From Belliella filtrata (GTDB lineage: Bacteria > Bacteroidota > Bacteroidia > Cytophagales > Cyclobacteriaceae), in NCBI RefSeq assembly GCF_022549775.1, contig NZ_JAKZGP010000040.1, positions 1 through 48,367 on the forward strand: a DNA stretch of 48,367 bases, in the 5' to 3' direction. This document shows, piece by piece, positions 18,465 to 28,399 of the stretch (the stretch's first letter is position 1; each line of letters begins with the position of its first letter). The notes beneath the pieces were generated by a model. It was not told the DNA's origin, ran no database searches, and was given only the letters and a program-made list of their open reading frames with translations. Both the position numbers and the translations under genes were made by a program.

Positions 18465-19610
18465 ATGAAAAAATCTAGATTTATTTCAATACGAAGTTTA
18501 GGAATGGTAGCTACGCTACTGATAGGCCTAGGCTGTATGGTGAAAACAGAAAAGAAAGCTCCTGAAACGCTAAAAGACGCCTTCGAAGGAAAGTTTCATA
18601 TCGGTTCAGCTTTGAGTGCAAACCATATTAATAACCAAAATCAACCGTCTATGGGAGTCCTCAAAACCCACTTCAACTCTATCGTGGCTGAGAACAACAT
18701 GAAGAGTGGCATGATTCAGATGCGTGAAGGGGAATTCAATTTTGAAGTGGCAGATAAATTCATTGAGTTTGGAGAAGCCAATGACATGCATATCGTAGGG
18801 CATACCTTGATTTGGCATTCTCAAGCACCAAGATGGTTCTTTACTGATAGTGAAGGCAATGACGTAAGTCCTGAAGTGCTTACCCAGCGCATGAAGGATC
18901 ACATACACACTGTAGTAGGAAGATACAAAGGTCGTGTGAAAGGTTGGGATGTGGTCAACGAAGCGATCCTAGATGATGGCTCTTGGAGAAATAGCAAATT
19001 TTACCAAATCCTCGGAGAAGATTTCATGAAGCTTGCTTTCCAGTTTGCCAATGAAGCTGACCCAGATGCGGAGCTTTATTACAATGACTTCTCTATGGCT
19101 CAGCCAGGGAAAAGAGATGGTGTAGTGAAAATGGTGAAAGACCTTCAAGCTCAAGGTGTCAAAATAGACGGTATTGGTATGCAAGGTCACATTGGACTGG
19201 AGTATCCTACAATAGAAGAATTTGAAAAAAGTATCTTGGCTTATTCAGGTCTTGGAGTGACTGTGATGATCACAGAGCTCGACCTTAGTGTACTGCCTTC
19301 TCCACGCAGAGATATGGGAGCAGATATCGCTACCAATGTGGAATATCAGCAAAGCCTCAATCCATACACAGAAGGTTTGCCTGATGATGTTCAAAAACAA
19401 TTTGATGATCGATACAAAGCCTTTTTCAAGCTTTTCTTAGATCACCATGACAAGATCTCTCGTGTCACCCTTTGGGGAATCAATGATGGTGATTCGTGGA
19501 AAAATGGTTGGCCTGTTCGTGGGAGAACAGATTATCCTTTGCTCTTCAACCGAGACAATACACCTAAATCTGTTGTGAGCGAATTGATTGAGATGGCAGC
19601 AAAGTATTAG
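18465..19610 (+). CDS. Endo-1,4-beta-xylanase, GH10 lipoprotein
   Basis: A 381-residue retaining xylanase that cuts the beta-1,4-xylose backbone. Lipoprotein signal LLIGLGC (Cys24), so likely anchored in the outer membrane. Single GH10 domain at about 38-378 with all key residues: AENNMK, VGHTLIWHSQ (113-120), acid/base E166 in WDVVNEA, nucleophile E271 in MITELD, and WGINDGDSWKNGWPVRGR. The enzyme is complete and compact with no CBM. It is separated from the upstream operon by a hairpin (18385-18410) and probably has its own promoter, though none was identified. It supplies the activity that the GH10-like protein upstream seems to lack. Confidence 0.95.
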   Translation: MKKSRFISIRSLGMVATLLIGLGCMVKTEKKAPETLKDAFEGKFHIGSALSANHINNQNQPSMGVLKTHFNSIVAENNMKSGMIQMREGEFNFEVADKFIEFGEANDMHIVGHTLIWHSQAPRWFFTDSEGNDVSPEVLTQRMKDHIHTVVGRYKGRVKGWDVVNEAILDDGSWRNSKFYQILGEDFMKLAFQFANEADPDAELYYNDFSMAQPGKRDGVVKMVKDLQAQGVKIDGIGMQGHIGLEYPTIEEFEKSILAYSGLGVTVMITELDLSVLPSPRRDMGADIATNVEYQQSLNPYTEGLPDDVQKQFDDRYKAFFKLFLDHHDKISRVTLWGINDGDSWKNGWPVRGRTDYPLLFNRDNTPKSVVSELIEMAAKY

Positions 19611-19682
19611 CCTTTGCTCAATGGCCTGTCCATGGTCTGAGTCCCCACAGAACATTTAAAAAACACGAGTCTTCAGGGTTTT

Positions 19683-19698
19683 CCTGTGAGGACACAGG
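19683..19698. repeat. TCCT/AGGA-loop hairpin, copy 1
   Basis: CCTGTG-AGGA-CACAGG is a perfect 6-bp stem with a 4-nt loop. It is the complement-strand form of the repeat at 39610-39629. Confidence 0.65.
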
Positions 19699-19721
19699 AC
19701 AAGGATGGAATATTGAATTGG

Positions 19722-19737
19722 TTTGTGAAGACACAAA
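19722..19737. repeat. TCCT/AGGA-loop hairpin, copy 2
   Basis: TTTGTG-AAGA-CACAAA is a perfect 6-bp stem. Its reverse complement with flanks (TTGATTTGTG, CACAAACCAATTC) matches the copy at 39610-39629 beyond the stem. Confidence 0.65.
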
Positions 19738-19921
19738 TCAAAGGTAGGACACAAGCCAAGAGGGAGGACACCGACCAAGAAGATATCATTATCAATGAAG
19801 ATTGATAATTAGTATTAAAAAAGTAACAACTAACAAACCTATAAACCTATTAGGCTATCCCATAAGCATGTATGTATATTTTCATGTTTAAGGGATGGCC
19901 TATTTTATCACCCTAATTCAT

Positions 19922-21490
19922 ATGAACAAATTCTTAAAGACTTCAATACTTTTATTTATAACCTTTTTTATCCATTGTGATTTGACATTTGCTCAAAAAG
20001 CAATCAACCCGATCATACACGCAGATGTGCCAGATGTCTCCATGATCAGGGTAGGAGATACGTATTATATGAGTAGTACAACTATGCATGTCAATCCTGG
20101 TGTACCGATCATGAAGTCCAAAGATTTGATCAATTGGGAATTGGTCAGCTACGCTTATCAGACACTTGGCGACAGTGACGACCTTACTTTGAGCAATGAT
20201 AAAAACATGTATGGCAAAGGTTCTTGGGCAAGTAGCTTGAGGTATCATGAAGGGAAATACTATGTGAGTACTTTTTCAGGAAATACCCATAAGACATACA
20301 TTTATAGCACCGAAGATATTGAAAATGGTCCTTGGGAAGCAATCGAGTTCAGACCTTCTCTGCACGATCACACTTTGTTTTTTGAAGATGGCAAAGCTTA
20401 TATGATCTGGGGTGCTGGTGAGATCAAAATGGTCGAACTTGAAAGTGACTTATCTGGCATCAAAGCAGATACAGAAAGGGTGTTGATTGAAAAAGCTCAC
20501 GAGCCGATCAAAGAGGAAATCATGCTTCCAGCAGAAGGTACGCAACTTTTTAAAGTCAAAGGAAAATATTACCTCTTCAACATCGCTTGGCCACGTGGAG
20601 GTATGCGTACGGTGATTGTCCACAAGGCTGATAATTTGTTTGGTCCTTATGAAGGAAGGGTAGCACTTCAGGATAAGGGTGTCGCCCAAGGAGGATTGAT
20701 TGATACGCCAGAGGGAGATTGGTATTCATTTTTGTTTCGAGACAATGGTGCCGTAGGTCGAATTCCTTACTTGGTCCCTGTTCGATGGGAAAATGACTGG
20801 CCAGTGTTGGGAGAAAATGGAAAAGTCCCTATGGAATTGGATTTGCCAGCAAGCAAAGGCTTGATGCCGGGCATCGTAGCATCGGATGATTTCAAAAGAA
20901 AAAAGCGTGAACCAGCACTTCCTCTTGTCTGGCAATGGAATCACAATCCTGTAGATGAACTTTGGGCTATCGATGGTAAAAAAGGAAAACTTTCACTCAA
21001 GACAGACAGGACGGATCAATCTGTCCTAACAGCAAGAAATACATTAACTCAAAGAACAATTGGTCCTAAGAGTATGGGCACAATCAAACTGGATGTGTCG
21101 AAAATGAAAGAAGGAGACTGGTCAGGACTTACTTTGTTACAAAAAGATTTTGGACTGATAGGAGTTAAAATGCTCAATGGTCAAAAACACCTAGTGATGC
21201 AAAGGTCAGAAGATACCAAGGAGGCAGAGATTGAAAGTGTGCCTTTCAATGGGAAGTCAGTTTTGTTAAGAGCTATTTGTGACTTTGAGGAGAGAAAGGA
21301 CGAAGCCAAGTTTTATTATAGTGTCGATAATGGGACGTCTTGGGAGCAATTGGGTGATACATTAAAAATGAAGTACAGTCTTCCACACTTTATGGGATAT
21401 AGGTTTGGCCTTTTCTACTATGCTACTTCTCAGCCAGGAGGTCAAGTTGATTTCGATTATTTTCAAATTGATGATCAAATAAAACTGTAA
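19922..21490 (+). CDS. GH43 subfamily 12-like beta-xylosidase/alpha-L-arabinofuranosidase
   Basis: A 522-residue secreted enzyme. The start is taken at ATG 19922, which gives the signal peptide ending LTFA/Q; an in-frame start nine codons upstream would bury it. The five-bladed GH43 propeller (about 28-320) has the general base D38 in VPDVSMI, the pKa-modulating D149 in LHDHTLFF and the general acid E205 in PAEGTQLF. The YYMSSTTMHVNPGVPIMKSKDL block is typical of subfamily 12. A C-terminal beta-sandwich (about 325-522) is the usual partner domain. It heads a run of closely spaced genes (5 bp to the next). Likely removes arabinose or xylose side groups; exact specificity cannot be read from sequence. 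Confidence 0.88.
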   Translation: MNKFLKTSILLFITFFIHCDLTFAQKAINPIIHADVPDVSMIRVGDTYYMSSTTMHVNPGVPIMKSKDLINWELVSYAYQTLGDSDDLTLSNDKNMYGKGSWASSLRYHEGKYYVSTFSGNTHKTYIYSTEDIENGPWEAIEFRPSLHDHTLFFEDGKAYMIWGAGEIKMVELESDLSGIKADTERVLIEKAHEPIKEEIMLPAEGTQLFKVKGKYYLFNIAWPRGGMRTVIVHKADNLFGPYEGRVALQDKGVAQGGLIDTPEGDWYSFLFRDNGAVGRIPYLVPVRWENDWPVLGENGKVPMELDLPASKGLMPGIVASDDFKRKKREPALPLVWQWNHNPVDELWAIDGKKGKLSLKTDRTDQSVLTARNTLTQRTIGPKSMGTIKLDVSKMKEGDWSGLTLLQKDFGLIGVKMLNGQKHLVMQRSEDTKEAEIESVPFNGKSVLLRAICDFEERKDEAKFYYSVDNGTSWEQLGDTLKMKYSLPHFMGYRFGLFYYATSQPGGQVDFDYFQIDDQIKL

Positions 21491-21495
21491 GAGAT

Positions 21496-22893
21496 ATGGG
21501 AGCTTTAAAAAAACTGTCCAAGCAATCCTTATTTACTGGTCTCAGTATTTTTGGAATGATACTTCTTCATGTGAATTTGGCATTTGGTCAGAACCCTTTG
21601 ATAAGAGACCAGTTTACCGCAGATCCTACTGCAAGGGTGATTAATGGTAAAATCTATGTATTCCCTTCACATGATATCCGTTGTGACTCTACTCAAGGTA
21701 GACCCGATTGGTTTTGCATGGAAGATTATCATGTTTTCTCTTCAGCAAATCTTACAGAATGGGAAGATCATGGGATGATTTTGAGTCAATATCAAGTGCC
21801 ATGGGCTGATGATGAATCCTACAGCATGTGGGCTCCCGATGCTATAGAGAAGGATGGTAAATTTTATTTTTACTTTCCTAGCAAAGCCAAAAACAGGGAT
21901 TTGGAAAGTGATGCTCCTGGTGTAAATGGATCAAGCTTTAAAATCGGAGTAGCAGTAGCTGATCAACCCGAAGGTCCCTACACTCCTGAATCCAATCCAA
22001 TTGCAAACGTAAATGGGATCGATCCAAATGTTTTTATAGACCATGATGGTCAGGCTTATCTCTATTGGTCTCAGCATCATTTTTTTGGTGCTAAACTGAA
22101 GCCCAATATGAAAGAGTTGGATTCTGAGGTTTTCACTTTGAAAGATTTTCCAGACAAAGGACTCAAAGAAGGCCCATTTGTCTTTGAACGTGAAGGAACC
22201 TACTACATGACCTATCCCCATGTGGCCAACAAAACTGAAAGGATTGAATATGCCACTGCTGACAATCCACTCGGACCCTTTGAATACCAGGGAGTGATCA
22301 TGGATGAGTCACCCGTAGGTTGCTGGACCAATCACCAATCCATAGTCCAATATGAAGGCCAATGGCTCTTGTTTTATCACCACAATGATTACTCACCAGA
22401 TTTCGATAAAAACAGGTCGATCAGGGCAGATAGCTTGTTTTTTGATGAAAAGGGAAAGATCAAAAAAGTGAAGCCTACACTTCGTGGAATTGGGGTGTCC
22501 TCTGCATCTAGTCCCATTCAGATTGATAGGTATAGTGCCAAAAGTGAGGTTGGCTATGGGATTTCATTTCTAGATGATTCAAATCCTTTCGCTGGTTGGA
22601 AATCTACATTTTCAAGGGATAATGCTTGGGTTAGGTACAATCAGGTAGATTTCGACAATGGTCAATTCCGTAAGGTGAAATTTCGAATCAAGTCAAAAGA
22701 TAATGATGGCTCACTGGAAGTGCGGTTAGGAAGTGAAAAAGGTGAGCTAATTACAGTGGTTGATTTAAAGGCCACAGAAGATTGGGCAGAGTTGAATTCA
22801 GACATGAAAGCCAGTAAGGCTGGTTGCCAGGACTTGGTAGTGGTGTATAGGGGTAAAAAATCTGTAGAAGTTGATTGGATTAGTTTCCAATGA
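21496..22893 (+). CDS. GH43 arabinofuranosidase/xylosidase with C-terminal CBM6-like module
   Basis: A 465-residue secreted GH43 enzyme. Signal peptide ends LAFG/Q near residue 31. Catalytic triad: base D43 in FTADPTARV, modulator D176 in NGIDPNVFIDHDGQAYLYW, acid E225 in LKEGPFVF. The C-terminal 130 residues (about 335-465, RYSAKSEVGYGI and the ending VEVDWISFQ) form a CBM6-like jelly-roll. Same general build as the genes at 36552 and 38148, but more diverged. It starts 5 bp after the upstream GH43 and ends 9 bp before the GH95 gene, so co-transcription is near certain. Probably trims arabinose from xylan oligosaccharides in the periplasm. Confidence 0.88.
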   Translation: MGALKKLSKQSLFTGLSIFGMILLHVNLAFGQNPLIRDQFTADPTARVINGKIYVFPSHDIRCDSTQGRPDWFCMEDYHVFSSANLTEWEDHGMILSQYQVPWADDESYSMWAPDAIEKDGKFYFYFPSKAKNRDLESDAPGVNGSSFKIGVAVADQPEGPYTPESNPIANVNGIDPNVFIDHDGQAYLYWSQHHFFGAKLKPNMKELDSEVFTLKDFPDKGLKEGPFVFEREGTYYMTYPHVANKTERIEYATADNPLGPFEYQGVIMDESPVGCWTNHQSIVQYEGQWLLFYHHNDYSPDFDKNRSIRADSLFFDEKGKIKKVKPTLRGIGVSSASSPIQIDRYSAKSEVGYGISFLDDSNPFAGWKSTFSRDNAWVRYNQVDFDNGQFRKVKFRIKSKDNDGSLEVRLGSEKGELITVVDLKATEDWAELNSDMKASKAGCQDLVVVYRGKKSVEVDWISFQ

Positions 22894-22902
22894 TAGAAAA
22901 AA

Positions 22903-25428
22903 ATGGAAATGAGGATTAAGCAAACAAAATATAGCGCAAATACTTATTTAAGATCAAGTCTTTCGGTGTTAGTAGGATTACTTCTTATGTCCTTGACATT
23001 AGCCTCATGCCAAGCACAATCAGGAAAATTTGACCCTGATATGAAGCTTTGGTATGACAAGCCGGCCACACAATGGGTAGAAGCATTACCAGTTGGCAAT
23101 GGTCGACTTGGTGCCATGGTGTTTGGAGGGCCTAATGAAGAGGTTATTCAGCTAAATGAAGATACTTTCTACGGTGGACAGCCTCACCGCAATGACAATC
23201 CAAATGCTTTGGCAGCGCTAGAGCAAGTTAGAGAGCTGATCTTTCAGGGGAAATATGTAGATGCCCAAAAGGAGATTGATGCTAATTTTTTCAAAGGACC
23301 ACATGGCATGCCTTATCAGACTATTGGAGAACTAAAGATCAAATATGATGATGCAAGTGATGTCGAGGAATATTACCGAGAGCTTGACCTTGAGCAAGCT
23401 ATAGTAAGCAATAGGTTCAAAAAATCAGGCGTGAATTATTCTACCGAGGTAGTATCTTCTTTTCCCGATCAATTGATTGTTGCCAAAATTTCTGCAGATC
23501 AGGCTAAAGCAATCAATTTCACAGCTACTATGGTTCGACCAGGCGACTTTGATCTTCGGGTAGAGGGTAATGATCAGCTGGTGATGACAGGAACATCAAG
23601 TGATCATGAAGGTATCAAAGGAGCGGTGAAGTTTCATGCTCAAGTGAAGTTTGTGAATAAAGGCGGAAGCCTTTCAGCAGAAAACGGACAAGTAAAAGTC
23701 ACAGATGCTGATGAGGTGACCATTTACATTTCCGTTGCAACCAATTTTGTAAATTATGAAAGTTTAGAAGCCGATGAAAAAGAGCGTTCAATTGCTTATT
23801 TGGATCAAGGCTCTTCTAAAAGATTTGAAGCTATTCTCAAAGATCATATTGCAGACTACAGAAGTCTCTACGATCGTGTAAATCTTGATCTAGGTAGGAC
23901 AGAGGCAGCTGATTTACCTACAGATGTTAGAATTGAGCAATTTGCAAAAGGGAATGATCCAAAGCTGGTTGCATTGTATTTCCAGTTCGGAAGGTATTTG
24001 CTGATATCCTCCTCCAGACCAGGTAGTCAGCCTGCCAATTTGCAAGGTATATGGAATCACCAGCTTACACCAGCTTGGGACAGTAAATACACCATGAATA
24101 TCAATGCGGAGATGAACTATTGGCCAGCTGAACTGACCAATTTGAGTGAGCTTCATGAGCCATTTATTCAAATGGCCAAAGACCTTTCTGTCACGGGCCA
24201 AAAAACAGCTCAAGATATGTATGGTGCAAGAGGCTGGGTGCTACACCACAATACGGATCTTTGGCGAGTTACTGGACCAATTGATTTTGCAGCAGCTGGT
24301 ATGTGGCCACTTGGGGGAGCATGGTTGTGTCAGCATATTTTTGATAAATATGAGTTTACAGGTGATGTTGACTTTTTAGAAGACACATATCCTGTCTATA
24401 TGGGAGCTAGTTTGTTCTTTTTGGATTTTCTAGTGGAGGATCCAAGCACTGGTTTTATGGTCGTATCTCCTTCTGTATCTCCTGAAAACACGCCGTATCA
24501 GTTTCACAATGCCGCAGTGGCTTCAGGAACTACGATGGACACTCAGTTGCTTTTTGATCTATTTCGCAAAACATCCTATGCAGCCAAACTTTTAGGTAAA
24601 GATCAAGCTTTGGTCGAAGAAATTGAAGCCATGCTAGCAAGACTTCCACCGATGAGAATCGGTAAATGGGGGCAACTTCAAGAATGGCAAGAAGACTGGG
24701 ATAACCCTAAGGATGATCACAGACATGTGTCTCATCTTTATGGACTTTTCCCATCTAATCAAATTTCAGCTTATCGTACTCCTGAGCTATTCACAGCTGC
24801 ACGTACCTCATTACGTGCCAGAGGAGATGAATCTACTGGCTGGTCTATGGGTTGGAAGGTTAACCTTTGGGCAAGATTCCTTGATGGAAATCATGCATTT
24901 AAACTCATTCAGGACCAGTTAAGCCCAGCAATAGTTCCGAATCAGAGACAAAGAGGAGGTAGCTATCCCAATCTTTTTGACTCTCATCCACCGTTTCAGA
25001 TCGATGGAAATTTCGGTTGTGCAGCTGGTATAGCGGAAATGTTACTTCAAAGTCACGATGGCGCTATCCACCTTTTGCCTGCCTTACCTGATGTTTGGAA
25101 AGATGGATCGTTCAGAGGCTTGAAGGCCAGAGGTGGATTTGAGGTAGACCTCATGTGGGAGAATGAAACCCCTGTAGAAATCAATATCAAATCTCATTTG
25201 GGTGGACTATGCCGGATCAGATCCTATCATCCCCTAGAAGCGAAAGGCCTTAAGGAGGTCAATGCTATCAATTCTAATCCATTTTATCGTGTCCCAAAAA
25301 TTGAACAAGCCATCAACAATTCAGAAAGTGAATTGCAATTGATAACCACTCGGCAAGTATATGAGTATGAGTTTGAATCTGAAAAGGGAAAGAACTATAC
25401 CTTTAAACCAAGCAAACCTAAAAACTAA
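22903..25428 (+). CDS. GH95 alpha-L-fucosidase / alpha-L-galactosidase
   Basis: An 841-residue inverting exo-glycosidase. A lipoprotein-like signal ends SLTLASC at about residue 36. The N-terminal GH95 beta-sandwich begins at [29 protein letters not shown]. The (alpha/alpha)6 barrel holds the Asn pair in [13 protein letters not shown], the proposed general acid Glu in [11 protein letters not shown] and the Asp of FQIDGNFG, all intact; [13 protein letters not shown] is also typical. Family members act on alpha-L-fucose or alpha-L-galactose. In a xylan locus, alpha-L-galactosidase (removing L-Gal caps from complex cereal xylan) is the more likely role, an inference from context. Fits between a GH43 and an acetylesterase with 9-bp and 32-bp gaps. 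Confidence 0.93.
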   Translation: MEMRIKQTKYSANTYLRSSLSVLVGLLLMSLTLASCQAQSGKFDPDMKLWYDKPATQWVEALPVGNGRLGAMVFGGPNEEVIQLNEDTFYGGQPHRNDNPNALAALEQVRELIFQGKYVDAQKEIDANFFKGPHGMPYQTIGELKIKYDDASDVEEYYRELDLEQAIVSNRFKKSGVNYSTEVVSSFPDQLIVAKISADQAKAINFTATMVRPGDFDLRVEGNDQLVMTGTSSDHEGIKGAVKFHAQVKFVNKGGSLSAENGQVKVTDADEVTIYISVATNFVNYESLEADEKERSIAYLDQGSSKRFEAILKDHIADYRSLYDRVNLDLGRTEAADLPTDVRIEQFAKGNDPKLVALYFQFGRYLLISSSRPGSQPANLQGIWNHQLTPAWDSKYTMNINAEMNYWPAELTNLSELHEPFIQMAKDLSVTGQKTAQDMYGARGWVLHHNTDLWRVTGPIDFAAAGMWPLGGAWLCQHIFDKYEFTGDVDFLEDTYPVYMGASLFFLDFLVEDPSTGFMVVSPSVSPENTPYQFHNAAVASGTTMDTQLLFDLFRKTSYAAKLLGKDQALVEEIEAMLARLPPMRIGKWGQLQEWQEDWDNPKDDHRHVSHLYGLFPSNQISAYRTPELFTAARTSLRARGDESTGWSMGWKVNLWARFLDGNHAFKLIQDQLSPAIVPNQRQRGGSYPNLFDSHPPFQIDGNFGCAAGIAEMLLQSHDGAIHLLPALPDVWKDGSFRGLKARGGFEVDLMWENETPVEINIKSHLGGLCRIRSYHPLEAKGLKEVNAINSNPFYRVPKIEQAINNSESELQLITTRQVYEYEFESEKGKNYTFKPSKPKN

Positions 25429-25460
25429 TTCAATAAACCAAATCAATAGATCAGTCACTT

Positions 25461-26300
25461 ATGTCCTCAAAGTTATTCCTTGTATTAAGCGTCCTTATTG
25501 GGATGATCACCTTATCTAATTGCGCAATTGCTCAAGATGAGAACTTCTATATTTTCCTGAGTTTTGGCCAATCCAATATGGAAGGACATGCCAAATTTGA
25601 AGAAATTGATACAGAAGTAGATGAGAGGTTTCAAGTTCTTCAAGCAGTAGACTGCGAAAACCTAGAGCGGAAAAAGGGTATTTGGTATCCAGCTGCAGCA
25701 CCTCTTACCAGGTGCCACACGGGACTTGGACCATCAGATTACTTTGGTCGCGAATTAGTCGAAAATTTACCTGCGCATATAAAAGTTGGTGTGATCAATG
25801 TCTCTGTAGGTGGTACAAAGATTGAATTGTTTCAAAAAGATAACTATCAATCCTATGTAGATACTGCTCCTGATTGGCTACAAAATATGGTCAAAGAATA
25901 TGATGGAGATCCTTATGGCAGATTGATAGAGATGGCAAAATTGGCTCAAAAAGACGGTGTGATCAAAGGGATTTTGCTTCATCAGGGAGAATCAAATACA
26001 GGAGACCAAGAATGGCCTCTTAAAGTAAAGGGAGTCTATGATACTATTGTAGAAGACTTGGGATTGGATGAAAATTCATTACCAATACTTGCAGGTGAAA
26101 TGGTGAGTGCAGAGCAAGGTGGTAAATGTGCAAGCATGAATGCGATCATTGCGACATTACCTCAAGTGATTCCTAATGCCTATGTAATCTCTTCGGAAAA
26201 CTGTGAAGCGGTGAATGATGGACTACACTTCTCCGCTACGGGATACAGAGAGCTAGGCAGAAGATATGGAAAGCAGATGCTAGCTATTTTAGGCTATTAG
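25461..26300 (+). CDS. CE6-like acetyl xylan esterase (SGNH fold)
   Basis: A 279-residue secreted esterase. Residues 1-25 form a signal peptide; the segment LSNCAIAQD could be a weak lipobox (Cys21) or a type I site (AIA/Q). The nucleophile is S38 in LSFGQSNMEGH, followed by the conserved VINVSVGGTKIE and ILLHQGESN blocks, and the Asp/His pair D253-x2-H256 lies in NDGLHFSATGYRELG. Length and motif order match carbohydrate esterase family 6. It would remove O-acetyl groups from xylose so that GH10 and GH43 enzymes can act. It sits 32 bp after the GH95 gene and 96 bp before the next GH43. Confidence 0.87.
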   Translation: MSSKLFLVLSVLIGMITLSNCAIAQDENFYIFLSFGQSNMEGHAKFEEIDTEVDERFQVLQAVDCENLERKKGIWYPAAAPLTRCHTGLGPSDYFGRELVENLPAHIKVGVINVSVGGTKIELFQKDNYQSYVDTAPDWLQNMVKEYDGDPYGRLIEMAKLAQKDGVIKGILLHQGESNTGDQEWPLKVKGVYDTIVEDLGLDENSLPILAGEMVSAEQGGKCASMNAIIATLPQVIPNAYVISSENCEAVNDGLHFSATGYRELGRRYGKQMLAILGY

Positions 26301-26396
26301 ATACAATCATTCGACTTAATTAAAAAATAGAAGAATAGAAAGCCATAATTATAACTCGGCCTTATTTGGCCAAAAAATCAATTTAATATCAGAATA

Positions 26397-28139
26397 ATGA
26401 AAAGGAACCAAACAGTTATTTTAACACTCTTTTTGACTTTGATTTCCCTATTTGATGGGTATGCACAGAAGAAGAAAAACAACGCTCCCGTATTTGCTGA
26501 AGTTGTCTATGAAGGGAAAGATAAAATATATGAAACCAATCCTCTGAAAGAAGGAGAATTCTATAATCCATTGCTACAGGGCTGTTATCCCGATCCAGCT
26601 ATTACAAGGAAGGGCGATGATTATTTTATGGTTGTTTCATCCTTTGTTATGTTTCCAGGAGTTCCTATATTCCATTCCAAGGACTTGGTGAATTGGACTC
26701 AAATTGGTCACGTTTTGGATAGGAATTCCCAACTGAAAGTGCAAGATGCTGGTATCAGCATGGGGATCTATGCGCCTGATATCAAGTATAATCCATACAA
26801 TGATACATTCTACATGATCACTACGCAGTTTGCTGGTGGATTTGGCAATATCGTGGTGAAAACGAAAGATCCGTTTCAGGGATGGAGTGATCCTATCAAG
26901 ATGAAATTTGATGGGATAGATCCAGGATTGTTTTTTGACGAAGACGGCAAAGCTTATGTCGTACACAATGATGCACCAAACGAAGGCGAAGAGCGATATA
27001 ATGGTCACCGAGTGATCAAAATATGGGAATATGATCTTGAAAACGATCAAGTTGTAGCTGGAACGGACAAAATCATCGTGGATGGTGGAGTAGATCCTTC
27101 CAAAAACCCAATTTGGATAGAAGCACCGCATTTGTACAAGAAGAATGGTGCATATTACTTGATGTGTGCTGAAGGAGGAACTGGAGATAACCACAGTGAA
27201 GTGATTTTCAAGAGTGATAGTCCTACGGGGCCATTTATCCCAGCTCCTTCCAACCCGATACTTACCCAAAGGTATTTTGGAGATGAGAGAAGCTACAAAG
27301 TAGATTGGGCAGGACATGCTGATTTGGTATTGGGTCCTGATGATAAATATTATGGAGTTTTCCTAGGTGTGAGGCCAAATGAGAAAAATAGGGTCAATAC
27401 GGGTAGAGAAACATTTATTCTTCCTGTAGATTGGTCTGGTGAGTGGCCAGTTTTTGAAAATGGATTGATTCCAATGGGGCCAAAATTGAAAATGCCTGAA
27501 GGAGTCACTGAAGTTAAATACGGTAAAGATGGTTTTTTTCCAAATGGCAATTTCGTGTACACCGAAAAGTTTGATTCCAAGGATTTGGACTATAGATGGA
27601 TTGGTCTAAGAGGTCCAAGAGAAGATTTTATCTCTTTTGTCAAAGGAGGTCTGCAGATCAATCCTTTTGCTACTAATATCAAAGAAGTGAAGCCGACTTC
27701 AACTTTATTCTACAGACAGCAGCATCAGAATTTTTCCTTCACGACCAAGTTAACTTACCAGCCGCAGAGTGACAAAGACCTTGCAGGGATCACCTGTGTT
27801 CAGAGTGAAGCCTTCAATTATGTGTTTGGTGTGACCAAAGTGGGTAATGATCATGTGTTGGTTTTACAGCGAACTGAAGGAAAAGGTATGGGGAGAAATA
27901 GACAAATCAACTCACAAATCCTTGCAAGTACAAAGGTAGACCTCTCGAAACCACTTACACTTCAAGTGAAAGCTAATGGAGATGAGTATGAATTCGGTTA
28001 TGCTGTAGCAGGTGGCGAAATTCAAAACCTAGGAGGGAAAGTATCAGGCGACATATTGTCTACAAATGTAGCAGGTGGATTTACAGGAAATATGTTAGGA
28101 CTATATGCTACGACAAGTAATGATGCGATTGTGAAATAG
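26397..28139 (+). CDS. GH43 beta-xylosidase/arabinofuranosidase with C-terminal beta-sandwich
   Basis: A 580-residue secreted enzyme with signal peptide ending DGYA/Q (residue 23-24). GH43 propeller about 55-370: base D66 in CYPDPAITR, modulator D175 in FDGIDPGLFFDEDG, acid E242 in PIWIEAPHLYKK. A C-terminal domain (about 385-575, FFPNGNFVYTEKFDSKDLDYRW onward) is the beta-sandwich found in subfamilies such as 1, 10, 11 and 12. It belongs to a different subfamily from the GH43-CBM6 genes in this locus. It ends the first debranching block and is followed by a terminator-like hairpin (28163-28227). Confidence 0.88.
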   Translation: MKRNQTVILTLFLTLISLFDGYAQKKKNNAPVFAEVVYEGKDKIYETNPLKEGEFYNPLLQGCYPDPAITRKGDDYFMVVSSFVMFPGVPIFHSKDLVNWTQIGHVLDRNSQLKVQDAGISMGIYAPDIKYNPYNDTFYMITTQFAGGFGNIVVKTKDPFQGWSDPIKMKFDGIDPGLFFDEDGKAYVVHNDAPNEGEERYNGHRVIKIWEYDLENDQVVAGTDKIIVDGGVDPSKNPIWIEAPHLYKKNGAYYLMCAEGGTGDNHSEVIFKSDSPTGPFIPAPSNPILTQRYFGDERSYKVDWAGHADLVLGPDDKYYGVFLGVRPNEKNRVNTGRETFILPVDWSGEWPVFENGLIPMGPKLKMPEGVTEVKYGKDGFFPNGNFVYTEKFDSKDLDYRWIGLRGPREDFISFVKGGLQINPFATNIKEVKPTSTLFYRQQHQNFSFTTKLTYQPQSDKDLAGITCVQSEAFNYVFGVTKVGNDHVLVLQRTEGKGMGRNRQINSQILASTKVDLSKPLTLQVKANGDEYEFGYAVAGGEIQNLGGKVSGDILSTNVAGGFTGNMLGLYATTSNDAIVK

Positions 28140-28162
28140 AAAAAAACAGAGACCCAAAAATT

Positions 28163-28227
28163 TTCCAGGTTTTATCGATAATCAGCTGTTTGTAAAAAGA
28201 AAGTTGGTGAAACCTGGAAGGTTTTTT
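28163..28227 (+). terminator. Terminator-like hairpin with AAACCT-N3-AGGTTT palindrome
   Basis: TTCCAGGTTT (28163-28172) pairs perfectly with AAACCTGGAA (28210-28219) across a 37-nt loop, followed by GGTTTTTT. The right arm is also a self-contained palindrome, AAACCTGGAAGGTTT (28210-28224). It sits between the GH43 gene and the next esterase gene. Confidence 0.5.
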
Positions 28228-28259
28228 CTTACTATGAATCGACCGAATATCTACCAATA

Positions 28260-28295
28260 ACTTGTCCGTCGCGACGGATCCAATATCAATTAATA
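28260..28295. repeat. Dispersed repeat ACTTGTCCG-N7-GGATCYAATATYAATYAATA, copy 2
   Basis: Same two blocks and same spacing as 3008-3043. In this copy the spacer creates a perfect 14-bp palindrome TCCGTCGCGACGGA (28265-28278). A partial third copy, AATAACTTATCCG, follows directly (near 28293-28305). Confidence 0.5.
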
Positions 28296-28399
28296 ACTTA
28301 TCCGCCTCTGGTAAATCGAAATGAATCAAGAGAACGCTCTTCTTAAATAACTGATATCTGTCAAAATATTCATTATATACTCAGCCAAATAACCAAACT

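Larger units (their letters stand above)
19611..19921. other. Intergenic region with hairpin repeats
   Basis: Contains two clear copies (19683-19698, 19722-19737) and two decayed half-copies (AGGACACAA and AGGACACC, within about 19745-19775) of a small palindrome family also found at 39.6, 39.7 and 42.8 kb. No gene seen. Confidence 0.6.

Noticed and set aside
26365-26380. GGCC-TTATTT-GGCC palindrome before the GH43 at 26397
   Set aside because: Only 4 bp of stem; not distinguishable from chance.
26637-27317. 226-codon antisense ORF
   Set aside because: Fully antisense to a GH43 with intact catalytic residues. Low-complexity aromatic and Ile/Ser-rich translation with no domain.
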